From assembly GCA_004335835.1 (NCBI GenBank), contig RWJK01001958.1, forward strand, positions 62,001 through 126,000: DNA of 64,000 nt. The letters are read 5' to 3'. The notes beneath the pieces are model-generated. The model had not been told where the DNA came from. It saw nothing but the letters and a program-made list of their open reading frames with translations, and made no database searches. The DNA comes from Scenedesmus sp. ARA3 (taxonomy: Eukaryota > Chlorophyta > Chlorophyceae > Sphaeropleales > Scenedesmaceae). Position 1 is the stretch's first letter. The number at the start of each line of letters is the position of its first letter. The translations under genes were made by a program, and so were the position numbers. Positions 13,844 to 26,126 of this stretch are shown in pieces.

Positions 13844-16096
13844 AGTGCGCAGTGGGAGGCTTGGGGTGGGTGTATGTGCAGCCTGCACAAGCATCACTGC
13901 ATCCTGCAGCCCGCTTGTCTACCGAATCTGTTACAGATGTACGTTGTGTTGTTTGCATGCCCAATAGGTGAACTTACATCAACTATTGGGTTGCCTGTCT
14001 TCATTGGCATGTGTTGGGGGTGCTGACGGGCGTATGCCAGTTGCAGCTCTGCTGTTGTTGGCTATGAGGGAGCTGCACATCAAGTTGTACAACATCCATG
14101 TTTGCTTGTACATATACACAGCAGATCACTTTTGGGCGAATGAGGTCTGTACAATTTGCAAGGGGTGTGGCTCAGAGTTTGCAGTGCCACAGCAACAGCG
14201 CGAGCGGCTTGCCAAGTGCAGAGTTGCTTTATCATTTCCTTGAGGGTCAAGTACCCCATGATCGTCAGTTCAGTGCTTTCTGGTTGGCTGTCAGCAGCTG
14301 TATCTGGATGCCAGATGGCATGCTTGGCTGTCAGCAGCAGTATCAGCACTGGTAGCATCCATTCATCAATTCTGTGGTGGCCAATTAGTTTCTGCATTGT
14401 CCATGCAGCCTCGACTTCAACAGTCATGCCTGTTCAAGGTTTGCACCCAAGCTGCCTCCTTGTTAGCAGCACAGAAGTACAGCAGTGTTGTCAGTAGCAG
14501 TTTCACGCGGTGCTCCTTTGCAAGCTGTAAGTATGCTTGTGTTGTCCTGGCATCAGCAGGTCCTGCCTGCTGATGCAGCATGAGCCCTTTGTAGTTGCGC
14601 ACTGCGGCAGCTGTAACATCCAGGGGTTGTGGTGTCCTGACTTCGGCAGATGAGATTTTGACAGGCGGGAGTATGATGTCATGTTGACTGCTTTACAAGG
14701 TTGCAGATACATGGTCATCTCTTGATTGAAGCACAAAAATAGTTGTGGGAGTGAGTGATGCCTCTCAGCTGGATTCCCCCAGCAGGGGCTAGCTGGCCTA
14801 CTGCTGTGCAGATGAGTCGCTTCCGCAGAGCATGTGACACATTAATGCGTGTCGTGCAGCAAGGGGATGTTGTTGGGTAATTTGATGATGAAGGGGTTGT
14901 TGTGACAGAGTGCGCACATGGGTGCTGCCTATCTGCATGTGGGTTGAACAGCATTGCACACATTTGTGTTGAGATGCAGAGATACGCTGCTGACAGATGA
15001 TCGCCAAGCAGCACATGCGAGCGTGTCAGACCGCATGGTTGTTTCATTGCTGTTGTTGCGGCTGGAGGCATCACCGTTTGTTTGTTACCAAGCAGCTGTT
15101 GCTGCACATGCTTCGTCACTGGTTGTAATAGTATTGCTGTCAGATTTTCGGCAGAGCAGTCAGGCTATGGACAAGAACAGCCAGAACATGTTGAACTCTG
15201 CAATGCACATGTAACCGCCGGCTCTCTGCTTGCCCCCCTTAGGTTGCGGTTACCCATCAAGCCATGGCATCAACGCCATCGGCCCCAATGGCCGTCGGCT
15301 CACTGCTTGCCCCCATGGTCCATGGAACATCATCATAATCATTTTTTTTGTGGTTACCAGGGGGGACGGAATCCTACTGGCTCGCTACCACAGCACAATT
15401 GGGCAAGCCCAACTGCCGGGAGCGGGAGGCAATGCCTCACCAGCAGAACACGTCACAACACCCTATACCGGAGGTGCCCAGCGCCCGGACCAAAAATCAT
15501 AATCATTTTACCATCAGCCATAGCATCAACAGTCCATGTAACGTCCTTGGCCTGATATAACAGGCTAATTTGATACAGCCCACCTTCCATTCACATGCAA
15601 GAGCAGCATGCCGTCAGGGCGTCCACCCAATGGGCCCAGAGCAGCAGCAGCGCAAACCGTCTAGACGCAGATGCAGATCTGCATGTGACATTCTGAGCAG
15701 TGGCACTGCCATGCAGGAACAGCGCACTGCCATGTCCTATGCATAGGAACATGCATGACGTATCACAGCTGCAGATGTGTGCACGCTGAAATGAAGTCAG
15801 ACAGCCACAGCCGTGCATACAGGGTGCACAGCCCTCAAACCAAGCAGTACTGCCGCAACACGCATTACGCGTGCACTTGGCGCTGTACACCTTGGTGGCT
15901 CTGCTGCATCATTAGGACGAAGCTCCTGTCAAATCTTGAAGTCTTGCTTGCGCCTTGCAGTGCAACAGCAACCTGGGACCAACCTGAGCTGTATCTTCTG
16001 AGGCTCACTGAGCTGGCACCTGGTGTCAGGTCAGGTTGCCGGTGCCAAGCTGGCCAGAGGCGTGGAGTATGATACTCAACCACAAGCTTGGCTGCA
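13844..16096. other. Intergenic stretch with diverged repeats, no supported gene
   Basis: About 2.25 kb. ORFs on both strands lack motifs. Between 15216 and 15540 several words recur: CGGCTC-x-CTGCTTGCCCC at about 15216 and 15296, ATCATAATCATTTT at 15332-15345 and 15496-15509, and a CCATCA(A)GCCAT-x-GCATCAAC block at about 15253 and 15511. This looks like the remains of a dispersed or rearranged repeat. Confidence 0.45.
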
Positions 16097-17888
16097 CTAG
16101 GAGCCCTCTTGCAGTTGGTGTTGCTTTGGGAGGAGGGGCTCCTCTTGACAGCTTGCCGGCTGCTCACCTTCAGCATCACGTTCTGCCTGCTCCTCTGCCT
16201 GCTCCTCTGCATGCTGCTGCTGCTGCTCTTCTGCAACTTCAGGGCTCGGCTCAGCAGGCTGCTGCTGCTGCTGCTGCTGCTGCTTGCCTGTGCCACCTGA
16301 GCTGCTTGCCCCAGTATGCTGCTCCAGCAGCTTTGCTGCAGCCGCTGCGTCGTGCTTCTCCAGCAGCTGCAGCGCCTGCTCCAGAGGGTGCTTGGGTGTT
16401 GATGACTCCAGGGCAAGCCCCAGCTCAGCCTCAAGCTCCTCATCTTCCTGCAAGCATGCGGGGCAGTGACGTCAGCAAGGATTGGTGCACGCACCCGCAG
16501 GCTGTTTTGCCAGGCTCACAGTGCGAAGCAGAAAATGGCACAGAACGAGCAGCGGGACTGTGGCAGGATCCTTCTGCAGCATGCAGACAATGCACAGGCA
16601 AGGAGTTGCGCGCTAACAACTGTCCGGTTGCTGCGGTTGCATTACGCGACTGCACGCATGGTCATGGCATGTACACAAGCCAGTAAGCAGTTGGCTTCCA
16701 TGCCATGTCGTGTGGTACGGCGGTGGACAGCTGCTGCAACACCCCCTCCACACACCTGCTTGCTCAGCGGGCCAGCAGTCATGCTCAGAGTGCCTGCTGC
16801 ACCTGGCCTAGCCAGCCAGTCTGCCTCTGCTGCTGCAGCATCAGCCAGCCGCTGCTTGGTGGCCTTGCTGCCTTTGGCCAAGCCCCGCAACCTTTCGAGC
16901 TCCTGCTTGGCGCGGTTTAGGTCTTTGAGGGCAAGCGACCTGCGCTGCTGCGCTGCTGTGAGGCGCGCCTGTGCTGCTGCTATGTCGTGGTAGAGCCGCT
17001 CACGCTGCGGCGCTTCTCCTGCAAGTGTATGCGTTGTACGACACAAGTTGACCTGGCATTGCGCATCGGCATTACATGTATAGCATGCTGCTCCAACAGG
17101 ATATCAGCTGCTGCTGACTACTGTTGGCGCAGAGAGACTGCCATACAGTGAGCTGCTTCTGTGAATACAGCAGTGCTTGCTCACCGTCTATGATTTCTGC
17201 CTTTGCTGCTGATGTGGCTGATGCCTGCTCTTGCCTTGCAGTCAGCAGCTGCAACCGCAGGTTGCTGTTGTCCAGTGCATCTTTGAGGCCTGCTTCTATT
17301 GCCTGGTCAAACCCCTGCTTGACTTGGCTGAGCAAGGGCCCATAGACACCAAAGCCATCTATGAACGTCTGGAACACCTGCAGCAGGTGCAAGACATAGC
17401 ACTGGTCGCAGGACAAGTGCGCTTTGCTAGCTCTTGCTTGTGCTGGCAGAATATCGGCATCGGCTGATGCTTGCTGTTATGTTTGTTACTGGAACAGCAG
17501 TACACGCATCTTGCAGCTTATTAGTATTGTACTATCTGCATGTGTGCTTTTCGACTGCTGTGACAGCAGCACCAGCTACTGCGCAAATATGCGCTGCTGT
17601 ACAAGCTTGCCTGCCTGTGCGCATCAAGAGACAGGTTGGCTGCTATGTTTGGGTCACGCTGCTGGTGAGGTCCTGCGCTTGCTGATCGTGCCGCTGCATT
17701 TGTGGCCTCCAACAGCTGCGCTTCCAGCGTCTGCAGCAGAACTGGCGGCCTGCTGCCTGCTGCCCTTGGTGGGAACACCTGCAGGAGGTGGATGCTGGTA
17801 ATCAATACGCCACATAGTTTAAAGTGTACAGACACGGAGGAATCATGCTCCACTGTACCTCTATGAAGCCAACTTCGTGCAGTGCCAT
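16097..17888 (-). CDS. Coiled-coil protein resembling TSNAXIP1 N-terminal domain (ciliary)
   Basis: Five exons on the minus strand: 17888-17859 (MALHEVGFIE), 17778-17611, 17377-17185, 17018-16756 and 16447-16097 (stop), about 334 aa; phases 0, 0, 1, 0 agree. The second intron uses a GC donor (CAG/GCAAGC). The N terminus has SRPPVLLQTLEAQLLEAT, then VFQTFIDGFGVYGPLLSQVK, close to the TSNAXIP1 N-terminal pattern of a PxLLxxLE helix and F-x-x-Y-x-PLLS-x-IK, followed by heptad-rich coiled coil (ARLTAAQQRRSLALKDLNRA, KQELERLRGLAKGSKATKQR). The C terminus is Glu/Gln-rich and low-complexity. TSNAXIP1-like proteins occur mainly in ciliated eukaryotes. A donor-like GAAG/GTGAGC near 16166 might lead to another exon, so the 3' end is uncertain. 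The neighbour across the divergent promoter is a flagellar-length kinase. Confidence 0.5.
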
Positions 17889-18597
17889 AGCCAGACAAGA
17901 CGAGAGCAAGCACAAGCCTCCTGCAGCTGTTCGTGCTTGATAAGGGCCGCATCGAGTTTAAAGATTGTTCATCAGGTGTATGAACGCTCTACAGTGTACT
18001 GCACGACATCAACGATAAACTGCGAGGAACGCTCCATTTGAAAAACCCTAAGTTGACTAAACAGCGCTGACACGCTCAAAGTACTGTGTGATGCCCCCGT
18101 GTCTGCTTTGGCACATTTGCAAGCTATAGTAGCCCTACTCACTTCTTGTCCCTCATCGGCACGACAAGCAGCTGACAAGCACTACAACTGGACACACTCC
18201 GCAACATGTTGTTACGAACAATTCAATTGAAGATTATACAAGAAAACCTGTAGCTGAAAATGGCTGGGAGCTGGAGTTAGGGGCTTGGGGCAGGCCAGCG
18301 CTGGCACATGCACAGTGCTGCTGTGCAGGACTGCTGAGCAGCACGCAACATGCACAGTAAGCTGGCAGGCAATTGCCCTCACAGCAGCAAGCAGATGTTA
18401 AGCATGTTGAATGTTTTTTTTAAGCTCTGAGCCTCTATTCTCACCTTACCAACACCCACACGCATCCCACCGTTGATGCTTTGTGCATGCACTTGTCAAG
18501 CTACACTGCAGCAGTTCTCAAGCTTGCCTGCCACCCGAGCTGCTGCAGCACAAGTTCAGCTGTGAATTTGTACAGTCTATTTTCTACCACCACATAG
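17889..18597. promoter_or_regulatory. Divergent promoter region of two cilium-associated genes
   Basis: The 709 bp between the start codons of the TSNAXIP1-like gene (-) and the MOK/LF4 kinase (+) must hold both promoters. No TATA box is evident. A minus-strand ORF at 17972-18178 is not recognisable. Confidence 0.4.
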
Positions 18598-21500
18598 ATG
18601 CATGATGCTTCAAGCTGGCGCACACCTTGTTACACTGAACTGCCTGATGCAGAATACCGCCTGGTCGCCAAAAAGGGCGAGGGCACATTCAGCGAGGTGC
18701 TGAAAGCGCAGTGCATCAAGAATGGCAAGTACGTTGCCATCAAGTGCATGAAGAATCACTTTGACAGCTTGGACCAGGTGCGTGGCAGCACTGGCAGAAA
18801 ACTGCAGAAGCAGCCTGCAGTGCAGTGCTGTGGGCTCAGCAGCCTCCGCTGCTGCTGAGCTGCAGTGGCATGCATCCCATGGCTGCTGGTCTGTTGCACA
18901 GCGACAGCAGCACCAGTAGAAGCAGCCACAGCAAAATAGCAACAGCAGCAGCTGGAAAGCTTCTGGCAATCTGACAGAGCTGTTGGTTCCAGGTTTGGTG
19001 TTGATATGCTGGTGGCCTTCTGTCACCGCCAGTGGTAGCATAAGCACTGTGGGCCAACACCGGAATATGCAGCTGCTGTTGCTCATGACCGCAAAGTGGA
19101 TACATCCCAAGCCGCTTTCCATCCTGCCCGCCCAGCCTGGAGTACACAGCTGCCTGCTGCTGCTTCTGCTGCTTCTGCTGCTGCTGCTTCTGCAGGTGAA
19201 TAACTTGCGTGAGATTCAGGCGCTGCGGCGGCTGTCGCCGCACCCCCACATCATACAGCTGCTGGAGGTGCTGTATGACCAGCCGACAGGCCGGCTGGCG
19301 CTCGTGTTTGAGCTCATGGTGCGCTGGTCTGCAAGCAGCAGCAGACGCACAGCAGCAGCAGACACAGGCTTTATACTTAATCAGCGCCCCACGTATTGCG
19401 CATCACTGTAACATGTTGCAGCTCAGCACGCAGAGTTGTGCAGCGGGGCAACATGCAGTAGCTGCCACAGTCTGCGGTAGCTGTGATGTGGCTGCTTATG
19501 TACGGCGCAGCTTGCATGCACCACCGGCAAGCAGTGCAGCCAGCAGCTGTGGTTCTAGTGACTCGGGGATGAATGCAGCTGCCCCTAGTAGCTGAGATGT
19601 GGCGGCTGTTCTTGCAGGACATGAACATATATGAGCTCATCAGGGGCCGGCGGCACTATGTCGCTGAGGACCGCGTACGCTCGTACCTGTACCAGCTGAT
19701 GAAGTCGCTGGACCACATGCACAGGAATGGCATTTTCCACAGGTGCGCCTGCGACAGCACTGGTCCAACACCTGCAGCAGTCAATGCTACAACTGGCTGC
19801 GAAGCGTTGTCACAGCAGCTGCAATACACAGCATCAGCAGCTGGCAGAGTTTGTTTCAGCACGCGATTCTGTGCAGCATGAGGAGTGGTTAGTAAACTTC
19901 ATGTATGGATGATGCTGCATGCTGCAGGGACATCAAGCCGGAAAACATCCTGATCATGGATGACTGCTTGAAGCTGGCAGACTTTGGCAGCTGCAGGGGC
20001 ATCTACAGCAAGCAGCCGTACACAGAGTACATCTCAACACGATGGTGAGCAGCCTGCCGCATGTGGCTCATTGCAGCTGGCTTTGTGACATGAAGAGCAG
20101 CTGCGCATGTGACAAACAGCAGGATGTACCAGCAGGTTGTTGCAATGGCTTGTTGTAGTGCAAAGCATCAAACTCTTTGCTGGAAGACAGCAGCGGCAGC
20201 CTGCAATGGTTGACGTGATCCACTCATACGCGTTCAGTGTCGTGTCTCTCACTCCAAGGGCCTCGGCTTGGGATGTATCCGCCACACCCGCAATCACCCC
20301 GCAGGTATCGTGCGCCGGAGTGCCTGCTGACTGACGGCTACTACAACTACAAGATGGACATGTGGGGCGTGGGCTGCGTCATGTTTGAGGTGGTGGCGCT
20401 GTACCCGCTCTTCCCAGGTGGGTGGGGTGGCAGCACAGCCTGCACAGCCATGCAGCTGCTCTGCCACTGCAACAGGTGGAAATGGAAGCGCTGATCGCCA
20501 CTGACGGCCACACATATTTTCATCGCAGTGCAGTGCAAGCGTGCCGTATAGTTGCTGGCAGTTGCAGCAGCCGCTGTTAGCAGTGATGCACTACACTGCG
20601 CTTGGGTGACTGGCTTGCAGGCAACAACGAGCTGGACCAGATCCAGAAGATCCACGCCATCATGGGCACGCCGCCACCCGAGCTGCTGGCCAAGCTGAAG
20701 AAGCGCTCCTGCCACTCCTCCTCCTTTGACTTCCCCGCCTGCGAGGGCAGCGGACTGGCCAAGCTGCTGAGTCACGTGCACCCTGAGTGCGCTGACCTCA
20801 TCAGCAAGCTGCTGGCGTACAACCCCGACGAGCGGCTCAGCGCGCGGCAGGTGTGGAGGCAGCTGTGTCGGCGACCGAGCACATGACCGTGCAGCCTTGG
20901 GTTGTTGGAGCCGAGTAAGCTGCATGTGCATTGCAGGAGCCGGCACTTCAAGCATGGACTGGGCCTGCTAGAAAACGAATGCACGAAGCATGTGCCAGAG
21001 AAGGGTGCGCAGTCATGCGTTTGAATGACACTTCAGCATGATTCTTTTTATCTACTGTTGTGGCTGCAGGCGCTGCGGCACCCTTACTTCAGGGATCTGC
21101 GGGACCAGGAGAAGCGGCTGCGGGCAGCTATGCAGCCGGACATCGCAGGCAGCTACCTGGCAATGTGAGCGCCAGCTGCAGCAGCATAAACTGGCGGTGC
21201 GGGGTTTTCCTTCAGGGTTCTGGACTGTGTTCAGGCAGCAGAGATGCTTGTGCGTTAGCGCCATGCTGTGTACATATTATGCTGATGCAGCGGTGTCATG
21301 TTCTGCTTCTGCTGCTGCAGGGACAGTGACAGGGGCAGCCATGCAACAGCTGCAATGGGCCAAGCACTGTCTGCTGACGGCCTGCTGCCAGCTGACAGCG
21401 GCCTCAGTGAGCTGCAAGCTGACGCAGTGCAGCAGCCAGCTTTGAGCAGCTTCACAACAGCCGTGCGTGTTTCAAATGGAGCGCCGGCAGCTGCTGCAGA

Positions 21501-22916
21501 GCACGCAGGCGGTGGTGCAGCAGCAGGGAAGAGCCTGCCAGCGATCACTGGCAGCAGTATGAAGGTGCACGGGCATGGGCAGCAGCAACAGCAGGGCTCG
21601 CACCCCATGCACCACCAGCATTTGCAGCAGCAGCCGCAGCAACAGCAGCAGCAGGCGCTGCAGCAGCAGCTAGAAGGCCTTCACATCACAGGGGCAGCCA
21701 CGATGCGTGACAAAGAGGGCTCCCTAGGCTTGCTAGCTGGCGAGGTGTCTGCTGCGTCTGCTGCGCTGCATGTGCCTGGCCTGGGCGTGCAAGCCAGCAT
21801 GGACAGTATATGGGAGGAGGGCAGTGAGATGATAGGCGCTGCAGCAGGCTCAGGGCCTGGCCAGCTGCTGCCGCCACTGCTGAGCAAGGCAGCTGCTGCC
21901 AGCCATCAGCAGCTGCAGCAGCAGCAAGCGCAGCAGCAGGCGCAACCTAGGCGCAGCAGCTACCTTGGTCAGGTGAGCACTGCGGCCTGCGCAGCAATCG
22001 TGGTGACCTGCAGACGTACTGTCCTGCTGCACATCATTGTGCTGTTGTGTTCGGCAGTGCCCATTTCGTGCCGCCTTCCCTTTCCACAATCCAGGCTGTG
22101 CTCATGCTCTTGCTGCTGTTTCTGCGTGTGCAGGGCACACGGCAGCAGCCGCCGCAACAAGGCAGCAGCATCAAAGCAGCAGCGGCAGCTGGCAGCCATC
22201 ACCATGCGGGCCAGGGCTACAGCAACCACAGCCACAGCAGCGACGCCAGCAACGCCCTGGCTGCCAAGGCCAGCATGATGCAGAGCCAAGCAGCTCGCGG
22301 CGCAGCAGCTGGCAACCCTGGCATACAGGTGTCCAGTGCCAGGTGAGCCGTACAGCGCAAGTTGAATTCATTCTTATGCAAGCTCTGCTGGCTCAGAGGT
22401 GTTGGTCAGGGGTCAGCGGCTGCATGCATACATGAACAGCTGGCCCAGAGACAGCCGAGAGTTGGCCAGCGGACCCGGCTTGCATTCCGGAGCAATGCTT
22501 GCGTGTTTGACACGCATGACCTTGCGCCAGCGCCAGCTGTGTGCCTCATGCTCAAGCCACCAGCAGAGATGACAGCTGAAGGGCTCTGATTCAGCTCCCA
22601 GGCTGAGGCTCCAGCTGCCTGACAGTGTGTTTAAAGCATTTCTGGCATCTGCGTGCCTGCCTGACGGCGCTGTCTGATGCCTTGCAGGTACAGCAAGCAC
22701 GGCATTGGCAGCACCAGCAGCAGCAGCCTGCAGGCTCCCGGCAGCTTGGCCAGCAGCATGACCAATGTGTCCAGCCTGCAGGTCAGCAGCAAGTATGGCA
22801 GAGCCATGGGCGGCGGCGGCGGCGCAGCGGCAGCAGGGGGTGCTGCTGGTGGTGCAGCAAGCAGCAGCCGAAAGCATGTGGGGACGTATGTCAGCCCGTA
22901 TGCACAGCGGCGGTAG
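18598..22916 (+). CDS. MOK: MOK-family protein kinase (flagellar length kinase LF4-like)
   Basis: Ten exons: 18598-18777, 19196-19318, 19618-19742, 19928-20044, 20305-20417, 20621-20850, 21070-21164, 21321-21972, 22134-22342 and 22688-22916; phases agree throughout, 690 aa. The kinase domain (about 20-310) has GEGTFSEV, Lys49 in VAIK, HRDIKPEN at 142-149, DFG at 161-163 and the activation motif TEY at 175-177. Stretches such as [25 protein letters not shown] and [19 protein letters not shown] are nearly identical to vertebrate MOK. Chlamydomonas LF4, a MOK, shortens flagella, so this protein probably acts in cilia-length control. The 380-residue tail is low-complexity (Gln, Ala, Ser, Gly) and ends YVSPYAQRR. 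The gene is divergent from a probable ciliary coiled-coil gene. Confidence 0.93.
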
Positions 22917-23428
22917 CCAAGCTATGATGTATCCACCGTTGCCAGCGAAGCGCAGGCTGCACCCATTTGCTGCTGTGCAGCTGTCCCTATGCTGCTGGAA
23001 TTGTAAACCCAACCCTGCAACTATGAATCTCGTGCTTGAACTGGTTATGTAAGTTGCTGCTCCGCAGCAGCACTGGTTGCTGCAGGCTTGCTGCACCATG
23101 GTTACGTTGTACCGCATGTACTGCTGCCGCTCAGCAGGCTTGCCTTCTTGTGTGCTAGCAGACGTGCTGGCTGCTGACAGAAGCTGGAAGGTGTGGTTCA
23201 GCCTTGAAGGCTGTCACGTGTGTAATGTTTTAGGGCCCAGCTGGTGCACAAGTTGTGCTGCACATAACAGGTGCATCACTGGTGCATAAGTCAAGTGCAA
23301 GATGTCGGCAGGAATAGTCTTAAGAATGAGGGAGGCCTCTAAATCCTTAAAATACTTCTGATCCTACACGGCTGGCATGGCAGCACAGTGAACAGGTCGC
23401 CCGCCCGTCCTTTTTACGATAGCTTGCT
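22917..23428. other. Intergenic, MOK 3' region
   Basis: 512 bp with a TGTAA at 23002-23006, 86 bp after the MOK stop, a good candidate polyadenylation signal. Nothing else is recognised. Confidence 0.5.
23002..23006 (+). terminator. Candidate polyadenylation signal of MOK (TGTAA)
   Basis: Green-algal consensus TGTAA located 86 bp downstream of the MOK stop codon. Motif and position are the only evidence. Confidence 0.45.
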
Positions 23429-25674
23429 ATGGGCGAGCTGTTTGGCTCCTCCGTCAAGAGCCTGCTGCAGCAAGACCCTCCTCCGGTATGCAACACAAGA
23501 AGCAGCGCCATCCGGGCTGTGCAGCGCGTTTTGCATTGACAGCAGCAGAGCACAGCAGACCAACTGAAGCCTTCCCAAGCCATCAGCACCACCACCTTGC
23601 CCATCAGACCATGCGGGATATCAAAACCAAGTTTTAGCTGGGTTTACTGCTTCAGCAGGATGCCTGCTTGTTCCACCAGATGCAGTTCTCTGTAACACAT
23701 TGCACCTCGCTGCTTGCTGCAGGTGCCCAATGAAGCGGAGCTGCTAGATGCAGTGGTACAGAAGGTTGGACCTTTTGCAGACAGGGACAAACTCTGCTAC
23801 CACATCCGTATATCAGCTGGCAAGGTGCACTGGGCAGGTGAGCAGCTGCCATACACTGCTGCGTGCTTCGTTCTCTGATAGTACAGGCAGCCACTGCCGC
23901 AGTGGCAAAGCGGCTTTGTGTCTTACACATCACTGCACTTGCTTTATCTTAAGCTGAGAGTGAAGCTCATCCCCCTGTTCCTGGGTGCAGGTGAAGTGTC
24001 TCATTGTGTGCCTACTGTTGCTGCTGCTGCTGCTGCCCATGTGTGCGCTGTTGTTGTGCAGTGAACTCGTATTTCCGCAGCATCCTTGCAACAGCCTGGC
24101 CAGCCAGGGAGGACTTTGACAGCAAGGCCAGCAGCAGCCAGCAGCAGCAGGCAACAGCAGACAGGCAAACTGCAGAAGACGTAGCTGCACACGCTGCAGC
24201 TACAGTGCCAGCCACCACAGCTGGTAGCTTCTCAGGCAACGCAGACAGCAGACAGCAGCAGCAGGCGGCAGGCAGCAGCAGCTGCGGAGCAAGCAGTGGC
24301 AACACAGCACAGCAGCCTAGTGAAGCATGTTTGGAAACGTGCTGCTGCTCCGCTGATGCTACAGGGGCACCAGCAGACGCACCTAGCTCAGCAGCAGCTG
24401 CAGCAGCTGCTGCTGCCTCCCCTGCAGTGCAACTTGACGCGCTGCCTGGCAGTGTGTTAGAGTGTGTGCTTTTATATCTGGAGCTGCCGTGCCTGCTGCA
24501 TGCAGCTGCTAGCTGCAAGGCACTGCACAGGGCAGCACAATCAGAGCAGCTCTGGCGGCAGCTGTTCCTGCAGCGCTGGGGCGCTGTGCTCTTCCCTACC
24601 AGCAAGCACAGCTGCAGGGTGATCAGCAGCAGGGGGGCTGCTGGCCGTGCTGCTGTGGGCAGGGATGCTGGTTATGGTGTGCGTGGTCCCATTGATGCAC
24701 GTAGCGCTGGAGCGGCAGCAGCAGCAGCAGCAGCAGCAGCAGCTGCTGCAGAGGGCGTGCATGGCGCTTACGGCACTGGCAGCAGCGGTCGACAACAGTC
24801 AACAACAGCAGCAGCGGCAGCAAGGGTGGGCGACGTGGTGAAGGCAGGCAGCAGTACAGCAGGCAGGTTGGCTAGCAGACATGCTCCAGCTTGCAGCAGC
24901 AGCGACAGCGCTGCCTTTGTTAGCCGGTGGACTGGCAGCTGCCTAGCTGGGCCAGCTCCCCTGCCAGCTGCTGGCGGCGCCAGCAGCAGTAGCGGTCCAC
25001 TGCATGCACTGCCTTCGCCGCTGCTGCCGAACCAACAACAGCAGCAGCAGCAGCAAAAACATCAGCAACTCGCAGCGCAGCCTGCAGCAGCAGGCACCAG
25101 GTGTTTGTCTTCGCAACAGGCGGCTACCGCTGCGAACAGCACTGGCGCCGGCAGGCGCAGCTGCGGCTGCCCATGCGGCAGCCCCGCAGTGCTGCCAGCA
25201 GCAGCACCCAGTGGCAGCTGGCGCCTGCAGTACAAGCAGCAGCACAGCTACCAGTCGGTGCGGCGCTGCCCCAAGTGTGGCGAGGCGACAGTTGTGCCCA
25301 TTGTGTATGGCTTTCCGAGTGGCCCGCTGCTGGCTGGCATGGGGCTGAAGCGGTTGGTGCTGGGCGGCGACCATTTGATAGACAGCTGCCATGTGTGGGC
25401 CTGCAGTGGTTGCAGGAGCTGCTTCAGGTTCTTCCCGTATGCAGATGTGCAGCTGTGGCTGCAGGATGATGAGGCGCAGCAGCGCTGGGACCAGGCACGG
25501 GCAGCAGCAGGCCGCAGCAGCGGCAGGCGTGGGGCCGGGGGCGGCGCTGCTGCTGCTGGCAGTGGCAGCGAGCAGCAGGGTGGGCGGGAGGCTGGGGATG
25601 ATGCTGCGGATGTGGCGCAGGCAGATGCAGCAGCAGCTGCAGCGGGGTTCCCCAGGTATACGTATGAGCTGTAG
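23429..25674 (+). CDS. F-box protein with C-terminal zinc-ribbon-like domain
   Basis: Three exons: 23429-23485 (MGELFGSSVKSLLQQ...), 23723-23837 and 24062-25674; phases 0 and 1 agree, 594 aa. Near residues 180-235 is an F-box: LDALPGSVLECVLLYLELP, then CLLHAAASCKALHRAA and QLWRQLFLQRWG. This motif normally binds Skp1 in SCF ubiquitin ligases. The C terminus (about 455-530) carries CPKCGEATVVPIVYGFP, a GGDHLIDS stretch and WACSGCRSCFRFFPYADVQL; the two CxxC pairs suggest a zinc-binding substrate module. The N-terminal 60 residues (VPNEAELLDAVVQKVGPFAD and on) are compact and look conserved. The region between is alanine, glutamine and serine low-complexity, including a poly-Ala run at about 24712-24745 and a poly-Gln run near 25033-25057 encoded by the same CAG-type repeat in different frames. 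Confidence 0.7.
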
Positions 25675-25758
25675 CAGGGTTATGATGGCAGTAACTGTTA
25701 TTTGACTGGTTGACTGGCAGCTTGCTGTGCAAATGTGCTGTGTCCAGCTTAGGCTCTG

Positions 25759-25763
25759 TGTAA
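25759..25763 (+). terminator. Candidate polyadenylation signal of the F-box gene (TGTAA)
   Basis: TGTAA 85 bp downstream of the F-box protein stop codon, at nearly the same distance as in the neighbouring MOK gene. Confidence 0.45.
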
Positions 25764-26003
25764 GTTGCTTGTTGGCTTCTGTTGCGGTTATCGTGATACA
25801 AAGCGCTTGAGCTGCTGTTGACACCTTGCTTGCTTGCATCATTGCTGCCAACTCAGCAGCGCCACATTGGCAGTTCAGAGCACGCTCGTTGATCCAGTCC
25901 CGATCAAGTGCTCAAGTACAGTCAAACTTACAGCTTTGAGGCGAGATTAAGGCAGAACCGTGCTACTGCACTCTACAGCCCAAATCATTGCAGACTTGCA
26001 GAC

Positions 26004-26102
26004 ATGATTGGAGCCTACCTGGCATCGTTTGCCGCTGTTATGGTTGCACTAGCAGTCTACACAAAGCTTGTGATAAAGCCAGTCCTGGATCGCTACGCCT
26101 AA
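26004..26102 (+). CDS. 32-aa hydrophobic micropeptide, upstream ORF of a possible dicistronic transcript
   Basis: The ORF from the ATG at 26004 to TAA at 26100 encodes 32 residues, starting MIGAYLASFAAVMVALAVYT and ending KLVIKPVLDRYA. It has one strongly hydrophobic segment flanked by a short N terminus and a basic C-terminal tail, like a small single-pass subunit of an organellar or ER complex. I do not recognise the family. It lies only 24 nt upstream of the ATG of the next ORF, far too close for an independent promoter, so the two are probably on one mRNA: either a dicistronic gene, as known in green algae, or a regulatory upstream ORF. The coding character (hydrophobic core, charged tail) argues for a real peptide, but the length leaves doubt. 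Confidence 0.4.
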   Translation: MIGAYLASFAAVMVALAVYTKLVIKPVLDRYA

Positions 26103-26126
26103 AGGCAGGATGGGCCGAGGCGCACA

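Noticed and set aside
17972..18178. Minus-strand 68-codon ORF as first exon of the TSNAXIP1-like gene
   Set aside because: The 10-codon exon at 17888-17859 has a proper GTACAG donor in the right phase; the longer ORF ends in a stop and offers no good donor.
24943..25851. Minus-strand 302-codon ORF opposite the F-box gene
   Set aside because: Antisense to a GC-rich, CAG-rich coding exon, which keeps the opposite strand open by composition alone.
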